Below, piece after piece: positions 35,167 through 48,774 of a stretch of DNA of 64,000 bases. The first letter of the stretch is position 1; each line of letters starts with the position of its first letter. The DNA lies in the NCBI GenBank assembly GCA_050084985.1, contig JBITNC010000002.1:37448001-37512000 (forward strand), written 5' to 3'. The position numbers were made by a program, and so were the translations under genes. This DNA is from Nageia nagi (lineage: Eukaryota; Pinophyta). Under the pieces are notes generated by a model that worked only from the letters and a program-made list of their open reading frames with translations, did not search any database and was not told the origin of the DNA.

Positions 35167-37778
35167 GATGGTGGCATTATTCTAATGCTTATGGAGTTTG
35201 AGTGCATCTAACCATCTAGTTTTGATATCATGTCGAGACACGGCTCAACTTCAACATCGTTCATGGTCATTAGCAATGTTTGGTAGAAACCGTTCATGGT
35301 CATTAGCAATGTTAGGTTGTCTACCAGTACAATTACCCATTATACCTATTATAAGTTCAATCTTTGACAGGGTAATTAATCTAGAAACAATGAAATTTAT
35401 GTTGTATGATTTGGATTTGCTTTTTAAAGGTTCTACATTTGGGTAATACTGAGAGAAGAAAGTTGCCCACAATGATGTTTTGAGATTTGATTAAGTGAAT
35501 TGAAGTTTGGGTTAAAGTCAGTTCATTTGATTAAGTGAATTGAGATTTGGTTCAAAGTCGGTTGTAAAAACGGGTGGTAATAGGTTGGCAAGGGTTCTTT
35601 TCGTCTTTGTACTGTGGGTTTAAGTTTTCACATGACTTTGTGTGTTGTAAGGCAAGCTTACTTGAATTAGAAGGTTTGAGATTTCGCCTTCCTACTCTTG
35701 TACAAATGGGTCAGCGTTTGAGATCACTATAACTATACCATTTCCATATGAAAACCATGTCAAGCCTGTGGTCTTGGTGTAGTCTGTTTACTTTTCATTG
35801 AACCTGAGAAGGTATTTGGAAATGAGAAAAATGCATTTCCTTAAAGTGCAAGGAAAAGGATAAAAGCTAAGCTCCGTAGTCAAGAGCATGGATTTAGTAT
35901 CTTGACATCTATAACGATCTGCCACTTCTTTGGATCTGATATTGCTTATGGAAGTTTTTCCAATGCAATTATGCTCTTTGCAAGGCATTCAGAAATCCAC
36001 CGCTTTAGTTATATAAGACGCATCCATATGGAGCCCTTGTTTCGATGGAGCTTTAAAAATATGTTCTTAGAATCAAGGCATATGTCTTTCCACTTGTGAC
36101 CACTCCCTTACCAACTCTCTATAAAATTTCAACTTTTAGTTAGGTAAACATTCTAAATTATGAGAATCCATCACAGCTTATTTAATTTTGTAAGCAACTT
36201 AAGATGCCAAATGCTACTCTTAGTTTCCATAACATACCAATCTCATTTATTTGTAAAATGAGATCAATTCACCTGTCTTTGCAAGGATACTCTTGAAAAT
36301 GCCAACAAAGTTCAGTTGTATCTGCTAAGCAGATTTTACATTTCCCATCTATGTAAAGTGAAGAAACTTTGTATTCTGTATTTCTCTAGTATCAAAGGAC
36401 AATTAGCACCTCTTTGACCGTAGATAACTTATAATTAAAATTTAAAACTAAGAACATGTGAAGAATAAGTTATAAACTTGAAGCACATACTTACATTTCC
36501 ATAATTTGGAGTACAAGAAATGATGTGTTTTTCATTATTTGAACTCAATGTTAAAAGTTGAACTTATAAAGTTTCACATATTAATGGGTGCAGTTGTGAC
36601 TCTTTATTGCAGGCTCATACAACTAAACACATGCTTTATTACTTGACTAAAATTTCTTTTTAATACAGCTAAATGAAATTAATACTTAACATAGCCCTAA
36701 AGGGTCTGCGAGTCTGCAATCCTTTTTCTTGGATAGTTGGATTTCCATGCCTCCATTTTTTCTATTTCAGCATTGTTTTAATAAAGCCTTCTATATCTTG
36801 TAATTCTTGTATACATACTTGTTTCAATTACGTCAAAATCTGGTTGATCAATAGGGTGTGTTGTACTTGTCTTTTGCATTGGATGCTTATCTCATTTTTG
36901 AGGGTTCTTGTATTTTATCCTTACATTTTGTATGAATTAATATTAAAAAAATTTATAATAAAAATAGTACTTTTTGGGGTTTATTTATTGCAGATGAAGT
37001 TATGTGTACACTCTAAATCTATGAAAACTGTTGTCTTCTGATCTGTCACGCTCCTTGTGGACTTGTTGAATTAATATACCTCAGTTTTAGGACACTTGGC
37101 TTGTAATATGATACCATCTTGAATATGACCAGGTTTATCTTGATTTCGCTAATATCTCTTATGGGATCATTTGTCTGAAACTTAAACAGATAATTATCTT
37201 TTGTAGTATCAGACATCTTATGAGGTTGGATAAGCCATTTAGAGGATAACAATAACTTTGTAATTTATTATTTCTAGTTATCTTCACACAGGCAATTCAC
37301 TCGTGTGATTCTCTTTTGTAAAACATCTTCTATCTGCACCGCCCAGTACAATGGAGTTCTAGTAAATATCTATTATCCACATGGCCCAATTCACTGCATC
37401 CCTTTTTACTTGCATGTAAACACTGCTAACAGAGGAATTCTTGCATGCGGTTCTGGGAAAGTTAGCATGTGCTTGGTGTAGACTCCGACCTAGCCAATAC
37501 TTATCCCCATCCTTGTACAAGTATTTAAACCAGTGTTACCTGGAGTTTCCAGGATGAAAAAGTTTCCGGGACAGGAAAGGACACTAGGCTGATTTTAAGA
37601 AACGTGTCCAGGACAGAAGCACAAAAAGATTTAAAATATAAAGAAATAAGATTGTTTTTTCAAATCTAAAACTATTTTAACAGAAGCAATTAACTGTATA
37701 ACAATATAAATTTAACACAATGTGAAAATGATACAAATTAACCATGACATCAGCAATCATGGTCCATAACAGCAGCAA
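35167..37778 (+). other. Intron 1 sequence without recognised element
   Basis: No exon, RNA gene or element could be supported. Open frames (for example 36673-37041) are hydrophobic strings from T-rich sequence. Confidence 0.45.
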
Positions 37779-38430
37779 TTATTTATAATTATAACATTAT
37801 AAGTGTGTCTTCAATCCACTTAAACCATAGGTCCATAACAGACCTGTATAACAAGAACAATATAAACCATAACAAAAGTACTCAGTATGTTAATAAAACT
37901 TAAAAACTTTTACTTTTACTTTTAGGGTTAAAATTAAAAAACTTTAAAACTTTTACTTCTAGGGTTAAAATTTATAATTATAATATTATAAGTGTGTCTT
38001 CAATCCACTTAAACCATAGTTCCATAACAGAACTGTATAACAAGAACAATATAAACCATAACAAAAGTACTCAGTAAATTAATAAAACTTAAAAACTTTT
38101 ACTTTTACTTTTAGGGTTAAAATTAAAAAACTTAAAAACTTTTACTTCTAGGGTTAAAATTTTAAAAGGGGGTAGAGGGACCTTGGTGTGGCCAACAGTT
38201 CCTTTATTTTTTATTTTTTAAAGTGTTTATTTTATGTTATTGAGGCTAGTCTGTCACTTTTCCACCCGGGATGGCCAAGTGTCTCTAGGTCGTCCTGGTG
38301 TCCCCAAGCAACTTGCACAAATTTTGGCAATTTTCGAAAGGTCGGGATGGTGCCAAAATGTCCCAAATGGATTTCCAAGTTTCCGATACTTTTTCGGGAA
38401 AGGTAGGTTTGTTTTAGGGGGAGGGACGGG
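37540..38430. repeat. Repeat region with 189-bp tandem duplication
   Basis: Two direct copies with period 189 bp occupy about 37779-38163 (AAGTGTGTCTTCAATCCAC at 37801 and 37990), differing at few sites. Each contains two internal GGGTTAAAAT words. On both sides are GC-richer stretches with broken words such as TTTCCGGGACAGGAAAGG and GGGAGGGACGGGTCCCC. A similar texture appears at 63440-63640, so this may be a non-autonomous DNA element, but no termini were identified. Confidence 0.55.
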
Positions 38431-41400
38431 TCCCCATGTAACACTAATTTGTATTTTAAACCCACCAATGAAGAATGCACAACATCAAATTTTGGTGGTA
38501 TATCTCTCTTTTCTGTGTATTGTTTGTTTTCCCATGTTGTTTTCTTTTGTGGCTCATTTCATTTGTTTTCTTTTGTGGCTCATTTCATTTTTGGTATCAA
38601 GGCCTTCAACAGTTTGCTTCTATGGAGACATTGCCTCTTAGAGCTCTCTAGAAGTAGAAACTCTCCCCAATAGCTGCACATCCCCTTTCAAGGGTTTCTT
38701 ATCACTTTAGCAAATTAATATATTTTCTTAAAAATTATTGAAGTAGCAATTATGATTTATTTATCATGGTATCAGAATGTATTTCTTTGGAGCGTCTTCG
38801 TCTTTTACCCTTGCTAGATCTAAAATCATATGCCTCTAATGTTCTGATCCTTTTGAGGTTTTTCCCCTCTTCTACTAGGCCTACTTTCATGTGTAATTCT
38901 TGTTATCTGATGGTATTATTAGCTATTCTAAGATATCTCATTTGCTTTGGATCTCTTTTAAAGATTTGGTTAATCACTTCTTTATGTTATTCTCTTCTAG
39001 GTTATTGAGAAGCATGAAAAGGAAAAAGGATATAGAGAAAACAAAAAATTTCTAGATTGTAAGACAGTCCTATGAACATGTACATGTTCAAGCAATATAA
39101 TTTAGAAGACCATAGTAGCTTTTTGAGGTTGCATTTGTTTTGGTCATGATTCCCTATATTTTACTTCACATAGGCATGTAGAATACTAACTGTTATTTCC
39201 ATAAATTTATGCTTTGATGCCACTTTTGAGGCCTATTCATCCCCCATAGCTTCCATGAATGAATTCCTTTTATGAGTAAATTAAATTGCTCCATTTTTTG
39301 GAGGCTTATTCACAACATTGCCTATGTGAACACCTTGGGTTCACTTTTGGACACCAATCTGATTCTTTAGGATCAACCTCAAGCATCATCTCTTCGGGGC
39401 AACAAAAAATGTATATTTGGATACTTCACCTTTTGGCTTATTGAAAAATTGCTTCCACTGGAAATTTGAAGTAGATATCACTAGTTGAACAATGACATGT
39501 CTTTGTGTGACTAGTTTTGGGGAAATATGCATGTGCTTGCTTTAATATAATGTGCATGTATCCTTATCCTTTTACAATTATTTATATTGACTAGCAAAGA
39601 GTGTTGACCAACAAAATTTGGTTACATATCTTTCTTTGTGTATTGTTTTATTTCCTTCCTTTTTTATTATATGGGTCATATTAACACCAAAAGTACAACT
39701 GATTTGGATTGGTGGGTAGAATCTAGGGAACAACATATCAAATTCGAAAATTTAGTGTTTGTTAAGAAATAAACTTTCATAAATTGAGAAAAGTACTTGA
39801 TAATCAACAATATAGAAGCACATTGATTCAAATCAATGTATTTGTATTAATACAAATTATTGTACAATCAAATTCTTTGTGAGAGTTACATGTAGTAGAG
39901 TATCTTTATAATGAGACGTGTCTTTTTCTTTAATTTCTATAAGAAGAGATGTGTTTGATGTATAGAACCCTAATTATTGAATTGATCATGATGGTTAACT
40001 TGTACAATCTTTTATTTATAGTATTTGGAGGAAATGAAGAGTCATTCCCTATATAATGAAGCAATTCATATTCCAACAATAACAAAATGGTTTGTCACTT
40101 TACTTACAAGTGAATCATTTCTTCCCTCTTGTTTCTATTGTTGGGGGCACCAAGCAACCCTTTGAGGTTATTCAGACCTAGGTTAATGAGAAGCAACTAC
40201 TAATACCATACCTTAACTTCACATGGTACTCCTAGAATGATTGCAACTCTCTTGGTTGCACAAGATGGGGGATGTCTTAGGCTTTTTGTTGGTGTAGACC
40301 ACTTATGCTTTTGTTTACTAATCATTGATTTGGATAGACACACCTTATCAAATTCTTATCTCCTACAATATATTTGGTTTTGGATAGTAGAAGAGTTTGA
40401 AGTTGTCATGATGTGTGTCCTAGGATTTTCCAACTAGGTCCAGTCAATCCTGCCAGCTCTCCAATAAGCGTTATTAGATCTAGTTCTAGCTCTTTTGATT
40501 TGATTGTTGGAGATAATGTCTCCTCTACTCTTCAGCATTCTAGTGTTATTTATACCTTATTTTACTTTTTATATTGCTTTCTATATTACTCCAATTCAGT
40601 TTTGTTCACATTTTAAATTTTTATTAAGCTTTTTTTTGGATTCTGTGCATTTGCATATTGTTATCTTCATTATTAGGTCCATTGAAATACTTAGGTAACA
40701 TGTGTATATCAGTGGAAAAAAGAATTTTTCTTCCCATTCCATGTGATGAGTCTACATTGATTGAGATGTAGTTTGGACAGTTCTTGTTTTTTTGTGATGA
40801 ACCTATTGGGGATTTTTTCTTTCCTACCTTGTTGCTAGGCAAATAGAACTACAAGGCTCATGGAAAGACACCAACGCTTGAGTGATAGGGCATGACCCCT
40901 AACCGCTATGAGGACTATTTACCTCAAAGATTCAATAATGGAATGTGCAAGAGGTCACTTAGGTGATCTAGTAGAGATATTTAAAGTTGTTACCAATTCA
41001 AATAAGATTTGTTACTCAAGGACTTGATGGGTCCTTGTCCTAGAAATTTGTTGTTTCTCAAAAAAGGGAAAAAGGAAAAGGGGTTGTGAAAGCTGCGCAA
41101 AAAAAAGTGCAAAATAAAAGAAAAGAGTTGATTAGATGGTGGTATATGAATGGGGCACAAGTGTGTATGACCTCATCGACTAATGTAAAGAATGGGGTCT
41201 ACTCCTCTCGAGCTTCATACAAGTTCCATGCACTCTCTATCTTTGTCACTTAGACAACCACCCGAATGAACTAGTGAAAAGAGCATAAACCTATAAGCAA
41301 TGAGGATAGTGAGGTAGAACATGGGTAAACCATCAACAATGGAGTGAAGTTCTTGCATTAAGCGGCATAAAAGGAGACACCCAAACAACACAAGTCTACT

Positions 41401-41949
41401 ATGCAAATCATGAATCATTGCCCATCAAGTTTCATTCAAAGATCACTTCAAACAATTTTCAACAAATTATTTCATCCACCTCGGCATGAAGTTTATGAAA
41501 TGAACCAAGTAAACAAGAACAATACAAGATAGCAATGGCATTCAATACACATTCATGATTCCATCAATGAGATACATTCACCATTCAATTGCTTGGAAAA
41601 ATACCACATTAGCAAATAGAGGAAACTTGTTTGATTGGAAGCAAAATTCAAGTTATCTCACAAGTGCAAAATGTCTAATCCCTCTACAAATGAACCCGAA
41701 TGGATATAAATAGTTTTTAGGGGAACCCTAAATGTTGCCCTAACCCTAATTATGAGTTCCAAGAAATAATAAGTGGTCCAATCAAACATTGCCACATGGT
41801 ATTACAAGATGTCCTCCAAGTTTGTGGGAGCAAATCCTCATCCATCAAAAACTTGGGAATTAATTATTAAATATAATAAAAGTATTTAATAAAATAATTG
41901 CTTTTTCTTGAAAATAAAATAAAACAATGAAAATTGTGACTAAGGCACC
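38431..41949. other. Intron 1 sequence with possible old LTR fragments
   Basis: A primer-site-like TGGTATCAGAATG lies at about 38769. On the minus strand a sequence beginning TGTTGGAATATGAATTGC at about 40078, with CTATAAATAAAAG some 60 bp later, resembles the outer end of a copia LTR. No partner or internal protein domain was found, so these remain weak hints. No gene is seen. Confidence 0.3.
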
Positions 41950-43336
41950 TGTGAGCCCAACGCCTCAATGTGTCATTTGAAATCTTCATCCAAGAACTTT
42001 ACCCTGAGTTCTAACCCGTGCAGCATCTCTGACACCTTCAGCCTATTCTTGGCAAAGCAGCATCCAACCTTGTTCACCATCCTCTACATATCGTCCCTCC
42101 AAGTGCGAGCTTTAAGCAAGTGCTTCAAGTGGCTTCTAGTCTAGAAAATGTTGACATCGTCAGTCATGATCAAGCTGTGCAAAAAGTATCTCACTTCTAC
42201 AACTACTAGGTCTTCATCCCTAATGGTGGTATCATCATCAACAAACTTGACCTAGAACTCCATCTGCTCAAGGTTGATGTTAGCCTTCTCATTGAGCTTT
42301 TCAACTTCTTTTTGCACTTCCTAGAAATGTGTGGCAATCTGGTTGACGACACCCAAGTAGAACCAATACTCTTCACAAAACTTCACATCTTCGGGTCCTC
42401 GATCCTGTGTCATCTCGAACTTCATGATCATAGGCCTTCGAGAATCGAAAATCCTGAGAAGGCTAGCTCTCTCCACGACGATGTCCTCCAACTTCTGTTC
42501 TTTGAATGCTTCCTTCTTCAACGCATTGATGAATTGCTGAAATACCACCAAGACCTCTTTAATCTCTTCCTGCTTTACTGTAATCATGCCCTCTTTGAAT
42601 GATTTTATCTTTCGAAGCTCCTCTATGGGCACCTTAGCTGATTCTAGCTCTCTAGTGAACTTCCTCTACGTAGCTAACTCCTTTTTAAGGCACTTAATCT
42701 CCTTTTCCATCACCATTCCATATTTGGTGATTGCCTCAACATTGGATATAATTGCATGTTTCTGACCAACTAAACCAATGGGAACTATGTTGATGATTTG
42801 GTTGATTTGTCTAAGATCTTCAGGATGTTGTGGATTCTCCTTATCCATAGTTATAGTTTTGATGTGAATCGCATTTTTAGCTAAATGCATGTAAGTTTGG
42901 GTTTTATTTGGATGAGTGGAGCTTTCTCCAACCTGATCATTCTCTTCTCTTATTCCAAACTCTTCCCTGACGTTCATGTTCAACACATCAAGACACTCCT
43001 CCATATTCACTCCCCATTCATTTGTAGGTGATGGCTGGTGAGTCTCAACAACTACCTCTTAAATGGTAGTGACATTTTTCTTAGCTCTCTTTGGAGGTCT
43101 TTCTTCTTCCTCACCAAGGTCTTCTGAAATATCCGTGGTTCGTGATTGTGAAGTTCTTTTCAACTACGCCTATTTTTGCATTGTCTCTGATGCTGGTCTC
43201 TTACTCTTGTCTGTAGATGCTTTGAAAGCCATAGGATTGTGGACCACCCTTAATATCTCCAAGGATTCTGCTTCTTGTTGCACATTTGGGACATCATCCT
43301 GTTGTGTGGCATTCACCTTATTCTCCACTTCTGAAC
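41950..43336 (-). pseudogene. Unidentified gene relic, 3' part (downstream of element C)
   Basis: Continuation of the minus-strand relic at 52683-54580 after removal of element C and one copy of TGAAC. Open pieces at 43010-42666 (MNMEECLDVLNMNV...) and 42632-42321 (MPIEELRKIKSFKEGMITV...) share one phase. They are separated from each other and from the tail only by single stops, reaching about 41950 (RVKFLDEDF). The charged, heptad-like composition (KEEAFKEQKLEDIVVERASL-type stretches) suggests a coiled coil. I do not recognise the family. Confidence 0.5.
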
Positions 43337-43839
43337 TGAGAGAATTAGCACTACTCTAATTCCCAAGGTCCAAGACTATAGAAAGCTCAATCACATTCAA
43401 CATGCAACATCTACAAGCTACCAACACATTCACACAATATGACACCAATATAATGTGGTTCCTCCCTCCTTGGGAGTACATCCACAACTAGTTCTCTATT
43501 CTCAATCTATTTCTCTCTTACAACTATTCTCTTGCTCTCTCCTACACAACCTAGTAGAGTAATCTTACTCCAAAACTTAGATATATTTACAAGAGGAGAG
43601 GCCCTCTATTTATAGCTTGAGAGCACCTCCCTAACCTCCCTTTAACCCAAGGGTAAGGTTAGGGTTACAATAAATGTGTGACCTAACTTTAACCTACCAA
43701 CTAACCCCATGGTTAGGTCAAAGTCCACACATAATAAAGAATTCAATTAATCCCTTAAGGTATCTACATATCCTTTAAGTGATTAATTGAACTTACAAGG
43801 AGTTTAGATATTCACAATATTTCATTACAAATTCTAACA
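43337..43839 (-). repeat. 3' LTR of element C (503 bp)
   Basis: On the minus strand it begins TGTTAGAATTTGTAATG and ends AATTCTCTCA. A TATA box complement lies at 43607-43614. One base differs from the 5' LTR, in the word CTATTTCTC versus CTATGTCTC. Confidence 0.97.
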
Positions 43840-43848
43840 CTCCCCCTT
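43840..43848 (-). promoter_or_regulatory. Polypurine tract, element C
   Basis: AAGGGGGAG on the minus strand, directly before the 3' LTR. Confidence 0.93.
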
Positions 43849-44324
43849 AATGCAATATTGGGATAGAGCGTAGAAGAAAGAAGAGAGAGAGTAAGAGAGA
43901 GTTCTCCTCCGTAGAGATACAAGTGGAGATGAGAACATTTACATATTTGAGAATCTTTTTGAGAACTAGTATGAGACTCACTACATTACCATTTGACAAA
44001 ATGGTTTACAATACAATCATTAACCACAACTGGTTTCACTGTACATAGTAGTCGATCAACTTTAAGCTGACATGTGAGTCTCCATGAGCTTGCTTTCACA
44101 AGGTGAGTAACCTGCATTTCTGAAGAAGATCCTGCATGCTACAAGCAACTCATGAACAAAATCAGTTAGATGCATCATATATTCAAATAAGAGAATCAAA
44201 TAATGTTATCTTATAAATAACTGATTAATGGTGCACTATAAGTCATCACGGAGATGCCAAGCCATCACTCATAGTCACCTGTTGTATATAGACATGTGTT
44301 GATTATTAATAGAGCATAAAAATT
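43849..44324 (-). other. 3' untranslated region of element C
   Basis: About 480 bp between the stem-loop array and the polypurine tract, closely matching B 15056-15533. There is no conserved frame. A GA-rich stretch sits shortly before the polypurine tract. Confidence 0.6.
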
Positions 44325-44806
44325 GTACAACGAGTTTCTCACGCAGAGCAAACTCACCACGGAGGTATAGAATGTACAACAAGTTCGTCACGCAGAGCGA
44401 ACTTACTACGGAGGTATATTAATTATATGCTCAAATATTGTACAACGAGTTTCTCATGCAGAGCAAACTCACCACGGAGGTATAGAGCATCAAAATTGTA
44501 CAACGAGTTTCTCACGCAGAGGAAACTCACCACGGAGGTATAGAATGTACAACAAGTTCGTCACGCAGAGCGAACTTACCACGGAGGTATATTAATTATA
44601 TGCTCAAAAATTGTACAACGAGTTTCTCACGCAGAGCAAACTCACCATGGAGGTATAAAATGTACAACAAGTTTGTCACGCAGAGCAAACTTACCACGGA
44701 GGTATAAAAATGTATAACAAGTTTGTCATGCAGAGCAAACTTACCACGGAGGTATAAAAATGTACAACAAGTTTGTCACGCAGAGCAAACTTACCACGGA
44801 GGTATA
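44325..44806 (-). repeat. Stem-loop tandem array, nine units (element C)
   Basis: Nine units of about 45-65 bp. On the + strand each reads TGTACAAC, stem, loop TCACGCAGAG, complementary stem, ACCACGGAGGTATA. Three stem versions occur: GAGTTT with AAACTC (units 1, 3, 4, 6), AAGTTCG with CGAACTT (units 2, 5), and AAGTTTG with CAAACTT (units 7-9). Changes are matched on both arms while the loop stays nearly constant, which is the mark of selection or templating on a folded RNA or DNA structure. Element B has five units at the same position. Confidence 0.9.
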
Positions 44807-44877
44807 TCATAATCAACACCTGCTATACAACAACAAAAGAGCCTCTTAGAGGTGAAGTTGTCATCATTAACAAAGGT

Positions 44878-47800
44878 TCAAACTTCACTCCCCCTTGAGG
44901 GCAACTTCATCAACCCGAGAGAATCCCTAAGCTTGCTGAATTGAGCTTCAGGAAGGGGCTTGGTGAATAGATCAGCGGAGTTTTCAGTAGATGGACAATA
45001 CTCCAAGTGTATGATGTCATCTAGAACCTTCTCCCTGATAAAATGGGCTTGGATTTCCACATGTTTGGTTCTCTGATGGAACACAGGATTCTTAGCCAAA
45101 GAGATAGCCGATTGATTATCTGAAGAAATAAGAGATGGGCCATTTTGCTTATACCCAATTTCTTTCAGAAGATGTCTTAGCCAAATAGCTTCTTGGGCGG
45201 CAACAGACATGGCTCGATATTCGGCTTCGATGGTAGAAAGAGTCACAGTAGGTTGCTTCTTGGAAGCCTAAGAGATAGCACCTGAACCAATGCTGAACAC
45301 ATATGCAAAGGTTGATTTTCTGTCATCTCTATCTCCCCCATAATCAGAATTTGAGAACCCTGAGAGAACAATTGAGGGCACTTTGGAATACTTAAGAGCA
45401 AGATCCTTTGTCCCTGCCACATACCTCAAGATTTGCTTCATAGCATTGAGGTGTTCAACATATGGTTTTTGCATGAATCGTGCCATCAGATTCACTGCAA
45501 AGGCAATATCAGGACGAGAGATAGTCAGATACAGAAGACTACCGATCAATTGCCTATAAGCTGTAGCATCAGCCAACTGAGAATCTGAGCTCAGTGATAC
45601 AACGATTCCAGGAGAAACAGGTATTGCAGCATATCTACACTCCTCCATTCCAAACTTTTGCAAGATGTCTGATATATACTTAGATTGACTAAGATAAGTA
45701 CAATCTTTGTGTTGGTATACTTGCATTCCAAGATAGTAATGCAATAGACCTAGATCAGTCATTTCAAATGTTGCCTTCAGTTTGGATATGCACTCTTGGA
45801 TGATTTCAATATTGTTGCCTGTTATGAGAAGATCATCCACATAAAAGAGAATTAAGACCACGTCTTTTCCTTGATTGAGTACATAGAGATCTGAGTCGGA
45901 GAAGCACTTGGAAAAACCAATATCTGCAAAGAATCCTGAAATTTTCTTGTACCATGCTCTAGGTGCTTGTTTAAGTCCATACAAAGACTTCTTTAGCTTG
46001 CACACAAAAGACTCTTTTCCTTCTGGAATAAATCCTTCTGGTTGATTCATGTAGATTTCTACATCCAAGTCACCATTGAGAAATGCACTCTTGACATCAA
46101 GTTGGAAAACTTTCCATCCCTGAGATGCAAAAAGAGCAAGGATTATCCTAACAGTAGGCATTTTGGCCACAGGAGCAAAGGTTTCCTCATAATCAATACC
46201 ATATTTCTGAGCAAATCCTTTGGCCACTAACCTTGCTTTGTATTTTTCAACTTCTCCATCAAAATTGTACTTGACCTTGTAAATCCATTTATTTCTGATC
46301 ACATTTTTCTCATTGGGATAAGGAACCAAATCCCAAGTTTCATTTTTCATGAGTGCCTCATACTCAACTTTCATAGCTTCCATCCAACACTCTTGCTTGG
46401 AAGCTTCTTTGAATGTTGATGGCTCATTCATATTATCAATTTTGGCAAATAAGGATTTATTCAAAGTCATACTTCTTGTAATTCTCTGAGCTGGAGAATT
46501 TTGCTCTTGTGGTGACTTCCCTACATGATCATCCAACCAGTTAGGTGCAGGCATAGAATCTTCTGAATCAGACACCTCAGCATGAGAAGTCGTATCCTCA
46601 GGAAGTTCATTGAACTTGACATCCCTAGAAACAAAGACTGTTTTATAGGATGAGGAGTAGAACCTGTAACCTCTATGCTGATTATCAGACCCCACAAAGA
46701 TACATTTTTCTGATCTTTTGTCTAGCTTCTTTCTTTTCTCTGAGGTAATGAAGGCAAATGCATCACATCCAAAGACCCTGAAGTGTGAGATGTTAGGTTT
46801 CTTTCCTGTCCATGCTTCATACGGAGTTTTTCCTTCAACTGCTTTAGTAGGACACCTATTAAGGGTGTGAATAGCAGTGTGAACAGCTTCTCCCCATAAG
46901 AAACTAGGAAGGTTACCCAACATGCATCTTGCCATTTCCATAATGGTGCAATTCTTTCTTTCAGCAACTCCATTTTGCTGAGGGGTGTAAGGGATTGTGA
47001 ATTGTCGCTTGATCCCATGTTTAACACAATAGTCGTTAAACTCATTGCTATTATATTCACCCCCATTGTCAGATCTCAGCATTTTGATCTTAAAATCAGT
47101 TTGATTTTCAACAAGTGCCTTGAAGTCTTTAAATCGATCAAAAGTTTGATCCTTGTGCTCAAGTAGATAACCAAATGTCATCCTACTGAAGTCATCAATG
47201 AAGGTTAGAACATAAGAAGCTCCCCCTAGAGACTTAGTCTGAAATGGACCCATCAAATCTGAATGCACAAGCTGAAGAGGACGAGTAGCCCGAGTTGCCT
47301 TATCCTTTTCAAACTTTTACCTATTCATCTTTCCAAGAATGCACCTTTCACAAAGACCAATTGTGGGTGAAATATTAGGTAAACCTTCCACAAGTTCTTG
47401 ATTTTTCATATCTTGAATACTCTTGTGGTTAAGGTGCCCTAATCGTTGATGCCAAAGATTACCTTTTGAACACACATTTGTAGTAAGACAAATCTTTGAA
47501 GGTACTTGATCCATAATATAAAGGTCATTCTTTACTGATCCTTTCATCAAAGTGGCAAGTCCTTTCTTAACACACCAGGAGTGTGAGGTAAACTCAAATG
47601 AGCATCTTGTCCTTGTAATCTAAATTACAGAGATAAGATTCATCCTTAGCTTAGGCACATAAAAGACATTATCAAGCGCCTTTCCATGAATCTTCATATT
47701 CCCTATTCCTTGAACATCAAGGACTGTATTATCACCTATCACAACTGTATCCTTGTTGTACTTATGAAAATTTTCAAACTTATCCTTTTCATAACACATG

Positions 47801-48774
47801 TGATTAGTGCATCCTGAATCAATAATCCAATCATTTGAAATAGTTTGAGTCATTGAGTAGTAGGCAACAGAAGCAGCATGCTTGTTCTTCTTTTTATTAT
47901 TGAAATTTCTCACATTTGCATTTCCCTTTCCTTTTTGAGCAAATTTCTTTTTGCGACAATCATACTCTTTGTGCCCAAAGATGCCACAAAAGTTACAATT
48001 CCCATCAAACTTTTCCTGCGGTGTTGGTTTGCTTGATCCAGCTTTGTCATTCCTTTGCTTGAAGTTGTTGTGCTTCCTGATGGTAGATGAGGATTTGTTG
48101 TCTTTGAATTTATAATGTTTGAACGTCTTCTTGAAAGGAGTTTTGGTTGCTCCTAGAGCAATGCTATTATCCTTTGGAGAAATGTTCAACATTTTCTTGT
48201 TCAAAGTTTCCTCATGCTTCAGAAGGAGTCTAGAAAGATTGTCAAGGGAGATAACATTTTCTTCATCATCGAGCCTAGTCTCCATAACTGTGACAAAGTT
48301 ACTGAACTTTGTAGAGAGGCTTTGAAGAATAATGAAGACCATGAACTCATCATTGATCCAATTGCACCCACAGCCAACCAGTTGTGTCCTGAGGTCAATG
48401 ATTTTGTTCAAGTAGATTGAGGCACTTTCATCTTCTCCTTGACGATACTGCAACAACTTTTGTAGAATGGTGAACCTTCTTGAAAATTTGGACCCAAGGT
48501 AAATTTTCTTTAGTCTGTCCCAAGCTTCTTTTGCTGATGTCGAGGAAGAAATCATGAGAAGGATGTCATCTGAAACTGCACGATAGATCATTGAGGTTGC
48601 TAACTCATTCTTTGAATTGTAAATTTCAAGGGCCTTCTCATCTGTAGGAGCAACTAGATCTTCATTTACTGTCTGCCACAGCTTCCTTGCCTATAACTCA
48701 GCTCTCATACGAGGTTCCCATATGCCGTAGTTGGAACTGTCGAGTATGTGTTTGGGTATGAAGGTTTCAACCAT
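44878..48774 (-). pseudogene. Copia gag-pol polyprotein with four stop codons (element C)
   Basis: One uninterrupted frame of 1298 sense positions runs from ATG at 48774 (MVETFIPK) to TAA at 44878. Domains: gag; CCHC knuckle (CNFCGIFGHKEYDC, about 47990); protease DSGCTNHM; integrase with HSDLMGPF, DNGG and ERKN; reverse transcriptase with FQLDVKSAFLNGDL and YVDD; RNase H (TLSTIEAEYRAMS). Stops at 48691-48693, 47620-47622, 47317-47319 and 45268-45270 replace Gln, Gln, Gln and Trp found in related copies. Each is a single C-to-T or G-to-A change. The segment 47268-45268 is open for 666 codons. With the first stop only 27 codons after the start, no full protein is made, yet the LTRs are almost identical. 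Confidence 0.96.
44888..44896 (-). other. Internal polypurine-tract copy at the end of pol (element C)
   Basis: AAGGGGGAG followed by TG on the minus strand, inside the last codons of RNase H. It is identical to the functional tract at 43840-43848, about 1.05 kb away. Confidence 0.6.

Noticed and set aside
36673-37041. 122-codon hydrophobic frame suggesting a membrane protein
   Set aside because: T-rich intron sequence gives F, L and I strings. No start context, splice or family support.
46042-47166. Plus-strand open frames across element C pol
   Set aside because: They are antisense shadows of the reverse transcriptase and integrase frame.
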